64,000 bases of DNA from VAZQ01 sp963817135 (GCA_963817135.1 CAWFNG010000001.1:434001-498000), one strand, 5' to 3'; positions 54,373 through 62,620 are shown, counted from the first letter of the stretch. Notes: generated by a model from the sequence alone, not told the origin. Program-made: numbers and translations.

Positions 54373-54792
54373 TCAGCTTTTCGCAGGCGCGGTCAGATAG
54401 GTGCCGCGGCCGCTGGCAAGAAGTTTCCCCTGCGCATCGAAGATGCTGGCCTCCGCAGTCGAAAATTGGCTGCCCATGCGCACGATCTTGCCGCGAACGG
54501 TGAGGTCTCCGGGCATCGCGGGAGCATGATAGTCGACGTGCAGCGTGATCGTCGGCACGCCTCTCCTGAGCCTGCTCACCATTGCCCAATCCGCGCCGAT
54601 ATCGATGAGCGTCGCCAGGATGCCTCCGTGGGTGTAGCGCCCGTCGGGATTGACGACCCATTCCTCGCGCCAGGTCGCTTTGAGTTCGATACCGTCGGCA
54701 TGCACCGCCATGACCTGCAAGCCCAGCCACTGATGATAAGGCCGATGCGTCACCAGCTGCTGAACGCGCTCGAGAGTGAGTTGCTCGGTCAT
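54373..54792 (-). CDS. PaaI-family hotdog thioesterase
   Basis: 139 residues, a single hotdog domain. The helix signature GRYTHGGILATLIDIGADWA contains the HGG (His55) and the acidic Asp64 of the family. The following strands TITLHVDYHAPAMPGDL and GRGTYL are typical of PaaI-like acyl-CoA thioesterases. It would release free acids from aromatic or medium-chain CoA esters, a safety valve for stalled CoA intermediates. It lies ten bases after the stop of the MDR oxidoreductase on the same strand, so both likely share a transcript. Confidence 0.9.
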   Translation of the reverse strand: MTEQLTLERVQQLVTHRPYHQWLGLQVMAVHADGIELKATWREEWVVNPDGRYTHGGILATLIDIGADWAMVSRLRRGVPTITLHVDYHAPAMPGDLTVRGKIVRMGSQFSTAEASIFDAQGKLLASGRGTYLTAPAKS

Positions 54793-54802
54793 TACGCAAA
54801 TC

Positions 54803-55825
54803 TCACGGGGTGACGACGATTTTGCCGATCACCTCGCGCTCGGCAATCAGCCGGAGACCTTCACGCGCCTCTTCGAGCGGCAGCACCTTGTCGACCACCG
54901 GCCGCATCTTGCGCTCCGCAATCAGCCGCATCAGCGCCTGGAGATCGTCGTCGTAGAAGCTGTTGGAGCCGATGATTTTCAGCTCGAAGCTCCATACGTA
55001 GCGCAAGTCCTCCTTGGGATCGTAACCGGCGGTGGCTCCGCACACCAGGAGCTTGCCGCCGCGCTTGAGACAGCGCAGCGAGGGGTGCCAGGTTTCGCCG
55101 CCGGTAAAGTTTATCACGACGTCGACGCCGCCCCGGTAACTGCGCCGCTGCGGCTTGCCGAATTTCTCCACTGCCCATTTGGAGAAATCGACCTCCCGCA
55201 CGTTGATGACGTGGTCCGCACCGAGCTCTTTGAGCTTATCCATCTTGGCCGCGCTGCTGGTGCAGGCGATCACTTCGGCGCCGAGGTGCTTTGCCAGGAT
55301 GACGCAGCCGGTGCCGACACCGCCGCTCGCGCCGAGGACGAGCACGCGCTCGCCCTGGTTGACGCTTCGATGCGTGATCAGCATGCGGTGCGCGGTGCCG
55401 TAGGCAACCGGCAAGGCGGCGGCATCCTCGAAGCTCACGCCCTCGGGCATGGCGACGAGCTGGTCGGCGGCGACGCGGCAATATTCCGCCATGCCGCCGT
55501 CGAGCATCTCGCCCATTAGGCCCTTGCTCTTGTTGAGCGGGTTTACCAGAACGCGATCGCCGGTTTTCCAGCCGGAGACACCGGACCCGATTTCCGCGAT
55601 CTCCCCTGCCATATCCAGGCCGACCACCACCGGCAGCGGCACCTTGATGCCAGGCATGCCGCGCACCGTGAACACATCGTGATAATTGAAGGACGCGGCG
55701 CGCACGCGAATAACCACATGCCCGGCATCCGCGCCGGGTACGGGGTGGTCGGCTACGACTTGCAACTCTTCCAGCCCGCCATGCTTGCGCAGGAGGAGAG
55801 CTTTCATTGTCTTTGCGCTCGCCAT
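54803..55825 (-). CDS. Zinc-type MDR alcohol dehydrogenase/quinone-oxidoreductase-like protein
   Basis: About 340 residues of the medium-chain dehydrogenase superfamily. KALLLRKHGGLEELQV opens the GroES-like part, GLDMAGEIAEIGSGVSGWKT is its core, and VLVLGASGGVGTGCVILAK is the NAD(P)-binding Rossmann motif, continuing with VDVVINFTGGETW. There is no four-cysteine structural zinc lobe. Such enzymes reduce quinones or enones. The start used is ATG 55825; GTG 55843 (overlapping the preceding stop) and ATG 55807 (the core family start) are possible. It forms a unit with the PaaI thioesterase. Confidence 0.88.
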   Translation of the reverse strand: MASAKTMKALLLRKHGGLEELQVVADHPVPGADAGHVVIRVRAASFNYHDVFTVRGMPGIKVPLPVVVGLDMAGEIAEIGSGVSGWKTGDRVLVNPLNKSKGLMGEMLDGGMAEYCRVAADQLVAMPEGVSFEDAAALPVAYGTAHRMLITHRSVNQGERVLVLGASGGVGTGCVILAKHLGAEVIACTSSAAKMDKLKELGADHVINVREVDFSKWAVEKFGKPQRRSYRGGVDVVINFTGGETWHPSLRCLKRGGKLLVCGATAGYDPKEDLRYVWSFELKIIGSNSFYDDDLQALMRLIAERKMRPVVDKVLPLEEAREGLRLIAEREVIGKIVVTP

Positions 55826-55839
55826 ATTTTCGCGGGCAG

Positions 55840-56283
55840 TCACATCCCGTAGCAGCGCGTTACCACGACAGTGCTAAGCCCTTTGTCCTCCGACGGGACG
55901 GTATAGGGTTGCGAGTAGCATCCGCGCGGTGGCGCCGCCACGCCATCAGGCACGGAAGCGACGTAGTCGGGCGATGTCAGCGGCCAACCCCCATAGGCAA
56001 AGCCGACGCCGTATGGCACGCCATGCCGCCGGACCGCGGGGTGACGGCGAAGAAACACTCGCGCTCGCGGCGCGACGAGTGGGCTGGTGACGGGAGGCAA
56101 TGGACCGCCGAGCCCGCAACGAACGCCCAGGCATTGATTGCCCGCAGGGGCAAACGCGCGCGGCGCCGGCCCCCGCAAGGACATTCCGGCGGATCGGGCC
56201 GACGCATCGCTCGCAATTCCCACCAAGCAGATAATCACGATCGCAAGGCAACTCCCAAGCGGCACGATTTTCACAGCACGCAC
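55840..56283 (-). CDS. Small secreted protein of unknown function
   Basis: 147 residues from a GTG at 56283 (another GTG at 56274). It has a signal-like hydrophobic segment (PLGSCLAIVIICLVGIASDA), then a proline/glycine/arginine-rich mature part with four cysteines (CLGVRC, GCYS and TRC near the end) and the ending STVVVTRCYGM. I do not recognise a family; short secreted proteins ending this way occur in Bradyrhizobium-like genomes. The longer open reading upstream crosses two perfect hairpins at 56304-56471 and is not believed. Its stop abuts the start of the MDR gene. Confidence 0.55.
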   Translation of the reverse strand: MRAVKIVPLGSCLAIVIICLVGIASDASARSAGMSLRGPAPRAFAPAGNQCLGVRCGLGGPLPPVTSPLVAPRARVFLRRHPAVRRHGVPYGVGFAYGGWPLTSPDYVASVPDGVAAPPRGCYSQPYTVPSEDKGLSTVVVTRCYGM

Positions 56284-56303
56284 TCCAAAACCACACGGCC
56301 GCA

Positions 56304-56382
56304 CTTGTGTGGCGGATTTGACGTTCCTACCAGCATCGCCGCGAGTCATTCGTAGGAACGTCAAATCCAAAAGCCACACAAG
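56304..56382 (+). repeat. Long hairpin element 1 (TTTGACGTTC type)
   Basis: The left arm 56304-56330 is CTTGTGTGGC plus GGATTTGACGTTCCTAC. The right arm 56352-56382 is GTAGGAACGTCAAATCC, then AAAA, then GCCACACAAG. Both parts pair perfectly, giving a 27-base-pair stem with a four-base bulge and a 21-base loop. It stands between divergent genes and does not end in a T-run, so it is not a simple terminator. Confidence 0.85.
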
Positions 56383-56397
56383 AATCCATAGAGTTTC

Positions 56398-56471
56398 AAG
56401 TGTCCCTTTGGTTCCGACGTTTGTACGAGCGGGTGCTGCAAAGGGATACAAACGTCGGAACCGGGACACTT
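56398..56471 (+). repeat. Long hairpin element 2 (CCGACGTTTGTA type)
   Basis: The left arm 56398-56425 is AAGTGTCCC, TTTG, GTTCCGACGTTTGTA. The right arm 56447-56471 is TACAAACGTCGGAAC, C, GGGACACTT. The stems are perfect (15 plus 9 base pairs), the loop is 21 bases, and the bulge lies on the left arm. It has the same plan as element 1, 15 bases away, but a different stem sequence. Confidence 0.85.
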
Positions 56472-56574
56472 CCAGGGATGCTATCTTCTCGCCATCGCAA
56501 TCGCCAGTGTAGGATCGTTCAGTTCATTGCACGCATGATGGGATGCTTAACGTGACTGGGTCTTTCACTGACTC

Positions 56575-56706
56575 TCTCCGTCATCCTCGTATGGGGGCGA
56601 GCCCGGCCTCTTCGTTCGGGCGAGCCTCGAAGGAGGACGGCCGCGAGCGCGCCGCACAGACAGCAAGAAGAACTGCGGGCCGCCATCCTCAGGATGACGG
56701 TGATAG
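56575..56706 (+). repeat. Dispersed repeat with TCATCCT/AGGATGA ends
   Basis: The stretch begins CTCTCCGTCATCCTCG and ends CCATCCTCAGGATGACGG, with an internal GGGCGAGC-CTCGAAGGAGGACGGCCGC block. This is the plan of a common intergenic repeat in Bradyrhizobium-like genomes. It is the reason the long reading upstream of the DUF3108 gene is not counted as protein. Confidence 0.5.
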
Positions 56707-56719
56707 GTTTGTGCCGAAC

Positions 56720-57571
56720 ATGAACCGTATTTACTTCCATAAACGTCCGGGCCGCCGAGCGGGCGCCGCCGTCATTTGCCTTGTTGCCTCATTCATTGCT
56801 GCGGCCGGCCAGCAGGATCGCGCCTATGCGCAAGCCAGGCTCGATGCGGAATATACCATTACGTTTGCGCGGCTATCCGTCGGCAGCATCACACTGAGCC
56901 TCACATATGCCGCCGACGACTACAGCGTTGCCGTAACCGCCCGCGCCGGCGGCGTGATGCGGGTATTGGCGAACGGAGAGGCGTCGCTGAATACTCGCGG
57001 CCCTGTGAAAGGCGCTCGTCCGCTCCCGACTTCGTTCTCCTCGAAGGTCACCTCAGGCACCGCCAAAGAGGAAGTCAGCATGCGGCTTGAAGACGGCAGC
57101 GTTAAGGAGCTTGTGATCACACCGCCGCGAGAAAATGAGCTTGCGCCTACGGCCGAGGCGGAACGCCAGGGGATCATCGATCCATTGACCGCGATGCTCG
57201 TTCCAACCGCCGGCGCCGGCGAGCCGCTCGCTGCCGAGGCATGCGAGCGCACCTTGCCGATTTTCGACGGCTTGCACCGGTACGATCTCACCCTTGCTTT
57301 CAGGCGAATGGATAAACTCTCCGCGGAAAAGGGCTATGCCGGTCCCGTCATCGTGTGCGCCTTGAGCTACCGCCCCATTTCCGGACAGCGCGACCTGGCT
57401 CCGTTGCAGAAATATCTGTCCGAAGGCCGCGAAATGGAAATCGCGCTGGCGCCGATTACCGGACTTGCCGTGCTGGCGCCGGTGAGTTTCTCCGTCGCGG
57501 GCTCTTTGGCGAACCTGGCCATCACCGCAACGCGCTTCGAGGCGGTTGCGCAGCCTGTGCAACCTCGGTAA
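56720..57571 (+). CDS. DUF3108-domain secreted protein
   Basis: 283 residues. A signal peptide (about residues 1-37, hydrophobic AAVICLVASFIAAAG, cleaved near AYAQ) is followed by a beta-rich domain opening LDAEYTITFARLSVGSITLS, then the mid-region FSSKVTSGTAKEEVSMRLED, PLTAMLVPT and GLHRYDLTLAFRRMDKL. This is the DUF3108 order. Members are periplasmic and of unknown function, often near envelope genes. The ATG at 56720 was chosen because upstream codons lie in the dispersed repeat. It ends 29 bases before the DUF1330 gene. Confidence 0.83.
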   Translation: MNRIYFHKRPGRRAGAAVICLVASFIAAAGQQDRAYAQARLDAEYTITFARLSVGSITLSLTYAADDYSVAVTARAGGVMRVLANGEASLNTRGPVKGARPLPTSFSSKVTSGTAKEEVSMRLEDGSVKELVITPPRENELAPTAEAERQGIIDPLTAMLVPTAGAGEPLAAEACERTLPIFDGLHRYDLTLAFRRMDKLSAEKGYAGPVIVCALSYRPISGQRDLAPLQKYLSEGREMEIALAPITGLAVLAPVSFSVAGSLANLAITATRFEAVAQPVQPR

Positions 57572-57600
57572 GGCGAGCATGACCGTTCGAGAGGACATCC

Positions 57601-57897
57601 ATGGCAGCTTACTTGATTGCTGAGCACATAGTTACCGACGCGGCCAAATTCGAAGAATACAGAACCAAGGTCGGCCCGATGATCGCCAGGCGCGGCGGGC
57701 GTTATCTGACAAAGGGCGGAAGCCACAAAATGCCCGAGGGCGGACACTGGAAACCAGAACGAGTCGTCATCATCGAGTTCCCGGACATGAACTCCCTCAA
57801 CGCCTGGTACAACTCGCCCGAATACCAGCCACTCATCGCCCTGCGTAAGAAATGTACAAGCGACTTGGACATGTTGATTACCCTTGAGGGTATGTAA
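57601..57897 (+). CDS. DUF1330 family protein
   Basis: 98 residues, a dimeric alpha/beta-barrel (ferredoxin-like) small protein. The sequence MAAYLIAEHIVTDAAKFEEY, RRGGRYLTKGGSHKMPEGGH and FPDMNSLNAWYNSPEYQPL has the DUF1330 layout, including the conserved W-x-P-x-R and FxDxxxAxxWYxSPEY elements. No reaction is known for most members. A GAGAGGAC precedes the ATG. It is convergent with the ABC permease gene, whose stop lies 17 bases away. Confidence 0.9.
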   Translation: MAAYLIAEHIVTDAAKFEEYRTKVGPMIARRGGRYLTKGGSHKMPEGGHWKPERVVIIEFPDMNSLNAWYNSPEYQPLIALRKKCTSDLDMLITLEGM

Positions 57898-57913
57898 CCA
57901 ATAGATCAAAGGC

Positions 57914-58783
57914 TCACATTCCCTCTCGGGTCGATTTGTCGCCGGCAATGACGTGGCGCGGGATGGCCAGACGTTCCGCCAGCTCGACCAAGAGGAACAA
58001 CGCCACCCCCAATATGGTCAGCGCAATAATGCCGGCAAAGAGGAGCTGCGTGTCCATGCTCCCGTTCGCGACCAGAAGAAGATAGCCGAGCCCGGCATCG
58101 CCGCCCACGAACTCGCCGACCACGGCGCCGACCACTGCCAAGGTAATTGAGATCTTCAACCCGCCGAAGATCGCCGGAAGCGCATTGGGCAGGCGGATCT
58201 TGAAAAAGGTTGCAGTCGCGCCGAAGCCCATGGAGCGCGCCAGATGAATCTTTTCCGGCTCGATGGACGCAAGCCCGACGGCGGTATTGATCACCACCGG
58301 GAAGAACGCAATCAGAAAGGCGATCAGCACTTTCGGCAGCAAGCCGAAGCCGAACCACACCAGGAACAGCGGTGCGACTGCCACCTTGGGCATGGCTTGC
58401 GAGGAGACGAGAAGCGGCAGGATCGAGCGCGAGAAGGCCGGCGAGAGAAAGATCGCCAATGCAAGCGGAATCCCGACCACGATGCTCAAGGCAAACCCAA
58501 GCAGGATTTCCAGCGTGGTGACCCAGCCGTGCGACAGGAGAAGCGCCCAGTTGGCGACGAACGAAGCCGCAACGGCGCTCGGCGGCGGCAGCAGAAAGGT
58601 CGGGACGGCAAACAGGCGCGTGCCGATTTCCCAAAGCGCGAGCACACCGACAATGACGGCGATGGGATAAACGATGCCGGAGAAACGCGCGCGCCATTCG
58701 TATTGCGCGCGGCTCCTTTCGATGCCGGCCTCCAGTTCCGCCATGCCGGCCATGGGCGCGGCCGGTCGCTCGCTTTCCGTCAT
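57914..58783 (-). CDS. ABC transporter permease (SsuC/TauC type)
   Basis: 289 residues with about six membrane helices (from residue 32). FLLPPPSAVAASFVANWALL opens the domain. The EAA loop is SIEPEKIHLARSMGFGATAT, continuing FFKIRLPNALPAIFGGLKIS, and ends with the AVVGAVVGEFVGGDAGLGYL segment, all characteristic of the nitrate/sulfonate/pyrimidine-type importers. The N-terminal 30 residues are polar. It is the last of three genes: solute-binding protein (59805), ATPase (58791) and this permease. The ATG at 58783 is seven bases after the ATPase stop. Confidence 0.92.
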   Translation of the reverse strand: MTESERPAAPMAGMAELEAGIERSRAQYEWRARFSGIVYPIAVIVGVLALWEIGTRLFAVPTFLLPPPSAVAASFVANWALLLSHGWVTTLEILLGFALSIVVGIPLALAIFLSPAFSRSILPLLVSSQAMPKVAVAPLFLVWFGFGLLPKVLIAFLIAFFPVVINTAVGLASIEPEKIHLARSMGFGATATFFKIRLPNALPAIFGGLKISITLAVVGAVVGEFVGGDAGLGYLLLVANGSMDTQLLFAGIIALTILGVALFLLVELAERLAIPRHVIAGDKSTREGM

Positions 58784-58790
58784 GGCCGTC

Positions 58791-59603
58791 TCAACGCTCG
58801 TGCAGCACGCCGCGGGCCAGGAACAGGTCGAGGATCTGCCGGCTGTAGTCGGCAAAACCCGCTGTGTCGCGCATCGCCAGCGTGCGCGGGCGCGGCAGCT
58901 TGATGTCGATCACGCGATCCACGGTGCCCGGCCGCGGCGTCATTACCATGACCCGATCGGACAAGAATACCGCCTCCGGAATGCTGTGGGTGATGAACAG
59001 GACAGTCATACGTCGGGCGTTCCAGATCTGCTGCAAGTCAAGCACCAGTTGGTCGCGCGTGAGCGCATCGAGTGCGCCGAATGGCTCGTCCATCAGGAGC
59101 TGCGGCGGATTGTGGATGAGCGCCCGGCACAGCGAAACGCGCTGGCGCATCCCCCCGGACAGTTCGTGCGGATATTTGTGCTCGAAACCGGCCAAACCGA
59201 CGCCGGCCAGAAGCTCGCGGGCGCGCCGTTCTGCGCCGCCGCGCTCGAGCTTTTTCGCCTCGGCCTGCAACATGACATTGCCGAGTGCGGTTCGCCATTC
59301 CAGGAGCACCGGGTTCTGGAATACGATGCCGATGTCGGTGCGCGGGCGCCGGACGGGAGCCCCTTCGATGACGACCGTGCCGCCCGATGCGCGGATGAGA
59401 CCGGCGGCGATCATAAGGAGCGTGCTCTTGCCGCAGCCGCTCGGCCCGAGCACGGAGAGAAACTCGCCGCGCCGGGCATCGACGGAGACGTGGTCGAGCG
59501 CGCGCACCGAACCGTCACGCGTGGCGTAGACCTTGCTCAGGTTCTGCACGCTGAGATAGGGCGTGCTCGCGAGTCCTGCGTCAGTCGTCGTTTGGCTGCA
59601 CAC
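58791..59603 (-). CDS. ABC transporter ATP-binding protein (SsuB/TauB type)
   Basis: 270 residues. Walker A LGPSGCGKST at 52-61, Q-loop Gln96 in FQNPVLLEWRT, signature LSGGM at 148-152, Walker B LLMDEPFGALD at 169-179 and H-loop THS. The FQ-x-P-x-LLxWRT stretch is specific to the SsuB/TauB/NrtD subgroup. It drives uptake of a nitrogen- or sulfur-containing organic compound through the 57914 permease. Between this gene and the substrate-binding gene upstream lies a palindromic repeat (59624-59765). Confidence 0.92.
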   Translation of the reverse strand: MCSQTTTDAGLASTPYLSVQNLSKVYATRDGSVRALDHVSVDARRGEFLSVLGPSGCGKSTLLMIAAGLIRASGGTVVIEGAPVRRPRTDIGIVFQNPVLLEWRTALGNVMLQAEAKKLERGGAERRARELLAGVGLAGFEHKYPHELSGGMRQRVSLCRALIHNPPQLLMDEPFGALDALTRDQLVLDLQQIWNARRMTVLFITHSIPEAVFLSDRVMVMTPRPGTVDRVIDIKLPRPRTLAMRDTAGFADYSRQILDLFLARGVLHER

Positions 59604-59623
59604 GCGATCGGCAACTCGGATTC

Positions 59624-59765
59624 ACCTCCCCCTGAAAGGGGAGGTCGGCCCGCGAAGCGAGCCGGGTGGGGGTCGAACGTGCGATCCATACGCACGTGAT
59701 AACGAGACCTTCAACCGACTGCCTTGGCTTCGGTCGGCAGTCGACCTCCCCCTTTCGGGGGAGGT
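59624..59765 (+). repeat. GGGGAGG palindromic intergenic repeat, copy 2
   Basis: It starts ACCTCCCCCTGAAAGGGGAGGT, then CGGCCCGCGAAGCGAGCCGGGTGGGGG, and closes with GACCTCCCCCTTTCGGGGGAGGT. It shares blocks with 31123-31312. It sits inside the ABC operon, between binding-protein and ATPase genes, where a stem-loop can lower expression of downstream genes. Confidence 0.8.
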
Positions 59766-59804
59766 AACATCCCGCGAGGCCGAAGCAGACGTTAATCGCT
59801 CGAA

Positions 59805-60842
59805 TTACGTTTGCGGCGGAACGAATTCCGCACCGGCCGGCACGAACTCGTTGGTATAGAGGTCGCCGGCCTCGAGCGACGAGGTAACGCCGCCGTATTG
59901 CTTGAGCACCGCCACTGTCTCCTCCCAATCCTTGTCGGCCATCCAACCGAGCGGCTTGCCCGCGGTGCTCGGCGTCACCCAGGTGTTGAACGATAACTCC
60001 GCCTCGCGCCGGGAAATCGCCGGCACGGTCGCTTCCGAGAATTTCTTGACCGTTGCCGTGAGTTCATCGAGATGCCCGCGCCCGTAAAGAAACCCCTTGA
60101 TGGTCGCGGCAATGAAGGCGCGAATGAGCGCGGGATCCTCCTTGACGAGATCGTTGTGCACGATGATGCCGTTGCTCACGGCGTTGACGCCGCAATCGGC
60201 GTACCAAAGAATGCGCGCCTTCTTGTTGCCGCGGATTTCGACGCTCGGCACATAGCCCTGCGCATAGCCGGCGATGGCGGGAACCTGGCCGGTAATCAAG
60301 GCGGGCGGACTGCCGGCGGGATCGATGTTGACGACGCGGATTTTGCTGCCGTCGAGACCGCACCCCTTCACGAAAGCCGGCCATTGCTGAAACTGGGTCG
60401 CTCCCGTCGGGATTGCAACGGTCTTTCCTTCCAGATCTTTCGGCGTCCTGATGTCGGATTCATCGAGCACGACCACGGCGGTGGGATTGCGCCGGAAGAT
60501 GCCCGCCACCATTCTGATGCTCATGCCCTTCGACACGCTGTTGCCGACGACAAAGCCGTCGGCAAAGCCGAATTGGGCGGCTTTGCTGGCGACGATCTGG
60601 GCAGTGCTTCCCGACCCCTTGCCCGGACCGATTTCCACGTTGAGACCCGCCTGTTCGTAGAAACCCTTGTCCTGGGCAATCAGGAAACCAGCATTGGGAC
60701 CCTGGTAGAGCCAGTCGAGCCGCAACGTCACCTGTCGTTTGCTCTGTGCGCGTGCCGAGCGCGCAAACGGAATGGCGGCAAACGAGGCGGCGATGCCGGC
60801 GTGGCGAAGAAACTGTCGTCGCGAAGCAGATTTTTTCGACAT
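59805..60842 (-). CDS. ABC transporter substrate-binding protein (NMT1/THI5-like)
   Basis: 345 residues with a twin-arginine signal (RRQFLRHAGIAASFAAIPFA, cleaved near ARAQ), then the SsuA/NMT1 fold: VTLRLDWLYQGPNAGFLIAQ, then GFYEQAGLNVEIGPGKGSGS. The middle lobe has LEGKTVAIPTGATQFQQWP and PALITGQVPAIAGYAQG. This subgroup brings in pyrimidine, thiamine-precursor, sulfonate or phthalate-like compounds. The ATG at 60842 begins the signal; an upstream in-frame ATG at 60878 adds 12 residues without support. It is the first gene of the importer operon. Confidence 0.9.
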   Translation of the reverse strand: MSKKSASRRQFLRHAGIAASFAAIPFARSARAQSKRQVTLRLDWLYQGPNAGFLIAQDKGFYEQAGLNVEIGPGKGSGSTAQIVASKAAQFGFADGFVVGNSVSKGMSIRMVAGIFRRNPTAVVVLDESDIRTPKDLEGKTVAIPTGATQFQQWPAFVKGCGLDGSKIRVVNIDPAGSPPALITGQVPAIAGYAQGYVPSVEIRGNKKARILWYADCGVNAVSNGIIVHNDLVKEDPALIRAFIAATIKGFLYGRGHLDELTATVKKFSEATVPAISRREAELSFNTWVTPSTAGKPLGWMADKDWEETVAVLKQYGGVTSSLEAGDLYTNEFVPAGAEFVPPQT

Positions 60843-60953
60843 TGCGCTGATCCTTGCCGGGGCTTTGCAAACTTCCACAGACGCGTTGAGCCGTCAACGG
60901 CGCCGCTTGCGTCGTAGCCCGCAATGAGCCGCAGCAAATGATCGGGCGGCTAA

Positions 60954-61373
60954 CTAATTGGTCGAAGGAAAGAATGGACCGGGCAGTGGCGAGTTGTGCC
61001 AGCCTACGCGCCCACCGATGTTGGTGACCACATTGTACGGCTGATGGAGCGGCGGAAAGGCGTAGTCCAGGAATCTCTCCTCGCCGGGAAGAACTTCGGT
61101 GCCGGGGTCGAGGTACGAGCGCCGCACAACGACGACCTGCGTTCGCGGACGAACTGCCCTGGCAGCGCGAACGGGTGCCCTGACGTTGCGTTGTTTGTTG
61201 ACGTTTGCGGGCTGCGAAGGAGCCTGCGCCGACGACTGCTCGGCAGGGTAACGCTCATCGAACGTGGCGGGTGGTTCCTTGGAGGGCTCCTTGGAATCTT
61301 GCGCGAAGGCGCCAAGCGGCGCAATCAGCAAAAGCGCAAGAGCAGTGCCTGCCAGAATGCGGTACATGTGCAT
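60954..61373 (-). CDS. Secreted protein of unknown function
   Basis: 139 residues from the ATG at 61373 behind GGTGGGGGG. A signal peptide (MYRILAGTALALLLIAPLGA, cleaved near AFAQ) precedes a charged, proline-rich mature region (DSKEPSKEPPATFDERYPAE) and a basic stretch. It closes with EVLPGEERFLDYAFPP and NIGGRVGWHNSPLPGPF. It has no cysteines and no family that I recognise. The ending 'LPGPF' is shared by small secreted proteins in related genomes, but this is an impression. It is transcribed divergently from the repeat-rich gene at 61704. Confidence 0.55.
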   Translation of the reverse strand: MHMYRILAGTALALLLIAPLGAFAQDSKEPSKEPPATFDERYPAEQSSAQAPSQPANVNKQRNVRAPVRAARAVRPRTQVVVVRRSYLDPGTEVLPGEERFLDYAFPPLHQPYNVVTNIGGRVGWHNSPLPGPFFPSTN

Positions 61374-61703
61374 GACGCCCCCCACCAAACCAACCGCCCT
61401 GCCCGGCACGATCCGATGGCCGGCAATGGCTCCCGATTCATTAGTCGCGGCGGCAGGCAATTTGGTTCAAGTACCATATGCAGAATATGGAACTCGCAGA
61501 GATCCGACGGGATTAATCAGCAGGTGTGCGAGCCATTTACACGGGCAATCACGCGCGCTCACCTACCGCTCGAATTGCATTTGAACCAATCGATCGGTCC
61601 AGCTGACCAATAGTTGGAACTGACAGCCGGTCTCCTTCAGTGGGCTTTGATCTACCTGGCCTGAAGGAAGCCGAGGCTTTGCTCAATCGCGCGGAGTGAT
61701 CTC
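61374..61703. other. Divergent intergenic region of 330 bases
   Basis: No gene is supported here. It contains a short inverted repeat CCATAT-GCAGA-ATATGG (61474-61490) and a weaker CTTCAG/CTGAAG pair near 61636-61670. It should hold promoters for both flanking secreted proteins. No T-run terminator was found. Confidence 0.4.
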
Positions 61704-62411
61704 ATGCTCAAACTGACGAGGATTTTTGCACTGCTGCTGTTGCCCGCTGTGACGACGGCCGTATTGATTGCGGCGTCAGCCGTCTCCCATAACGAGTCTG
61801 CAACATCTGGGACGATAGCTGCCCAGGAAACGCGGGCGCAAATCAATGCCGAAGATGTCAAATTGACTGCGGCACCAAACGCGAGGACAGCTGTCCAGGA
61901 AACACCGGCGCCAGCCGCGGTAACGACAGCTGCCCGGGAAACACCGGCGCCAGCTGCTGCAACGACAGCTGCCCGGGAAACACCGGCGCCAGCCGCTGCA
62001 ACGACAGCTGTCCGGGAAACACCGGCGCCAGCCGCTGCAACGACAGCTGTCCGGGAAACGCCGGCGCCAGCTGCTGTAACGACAGCTGTCCGGGAAACAC
62101 CACCGCCAGCTGCTGTAACGACAGCTGTCCGGGAAACGCCAGCGCCGGCGCCGGTCAATGTCGACGACATCAAATTGACTGCAGCTCCAAAGCCAGCGAC
62201 TGATGTAGCTCCCACGGCCGCGGAGCCGCAGAGGGTAAACCCCGCAACCGCTATACCTTCGACCCCTGCGCCCGCGGAGAAGCCGGCGGCGAACAAGCCG
62301 GCTGCGAAGAGAGCAGTAGCAGCGCGCCAACATTCGACGGAAACACGCGAGGGAGCGTCTCTAGCAAGCGCTCATGTTGGTCCGTACCGTGGCTACGCGA
62401 CTGGATTTTGA
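61704..62411 (+). CDS. Secreted alanine/proline-rich protein with seven 13-residue repeats
   Basis: 235 residues: signal peptide (residues 1-27), a short spacer, seven near-identical units of TAxRETPAPAAxT (residues 62-152), then an alanine/proline/lysine-rich tail ending HVGPYRGYATGF. The repeat block is flanked on both sides by DVKLTAAP/DIKLTAAP, so the array seems to have grown between two copies of a fixed motif. The unstructured, low-charge repeat suggests a periplasmic or surface spacer. I do not know a homologue. Its DNA array invites copy-number change. Confidence 0.65.
   Translation: MLKLTRIFALLLLPAVTTAVLIAASAVSHNESATSGTIAAQETRAQINAEDVKLTAAPNARTAVQETPAPAAVTTAARETPAPAAATTAARETPAPAAATTAVRETPAPAAATTAVRETPAPAAVTTAVRETPPPAAVTTAVRETPAPAPVNVDDIKLTAAPKPATDVAPTAAEPQRVNPATAIPSTPAPAEKPAANKPAAKRAVAARQHSTETREGASLASAHVGPYRGYATGF
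61887..62159 (+). repeat. 39-base tandem repeat, seven units
   Basis: Units of 39 bases of the type ACAGCTGTCCGGGAAACACC followed by GGCGCCAGCTGCTGTAACG lie head to tail without gaps. They differ at a few positions (GTC/GCC, CCG/CCA, GTA/GCA), most of them synonymous or Val/Ala changes. The length is a multiple of three, so copy changes keep the frame. Confidence 0.9.
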
Positions 62412-62447
62412 AATAGGGACGGCTTCCACCCTTCGATCGTCGGAATC

Positions 62448-62476
62448 GGCCCCATCTGTTAGGTGGGGGCCTTTCT
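62448..62476 (+). terminator. Rho-independent terminator after the repeat protein gene
   Basis: GGCCCCATCT, a three-base loop GTT, then AGGTGGGGGCC with one bulged G, followed by TTTCT. The GC-rich stem and T-rich end lie 37 bases after the stop codon at 62411, as expected for an intrinsic terminator. Confidence 0.7.
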
Positions 62477-62620
62477 AGTCATCAAGCAACGCGAGTTCAT
62501 CACGCTGCTCGGCGGGGCTACGGTCTACGACGGCGCGACGCTGCCACGCTGCGAGCAGGCGCAAACTGTTTACATCGTTTTTATTTGAACAAATTCACGC
62601 ATCAATTTACGTGTCCTGGG

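Larger units (their letters stand above)
56284..56719. other. Intergenic region with twin hairpins and a dispersed repeat
   Basis: About 436 bases without a supported gene. It holds two long hairpins (56304-56382 and 56398-56471) and then a dispersed repeat (56575-56706), which leads into the DUF3108 gene. A promoter for the divergent secreted-protein gene should also lie here, but none is clear. Confidence 0.6.

Noticed and set aside
56284..56469. Extended N-terminus for the small secreted protein ending at 55840
   Set aside because: The upstream codons run through two perfect hairpins, and a good signal peptide begins after them, so the longer protein is unlikely.
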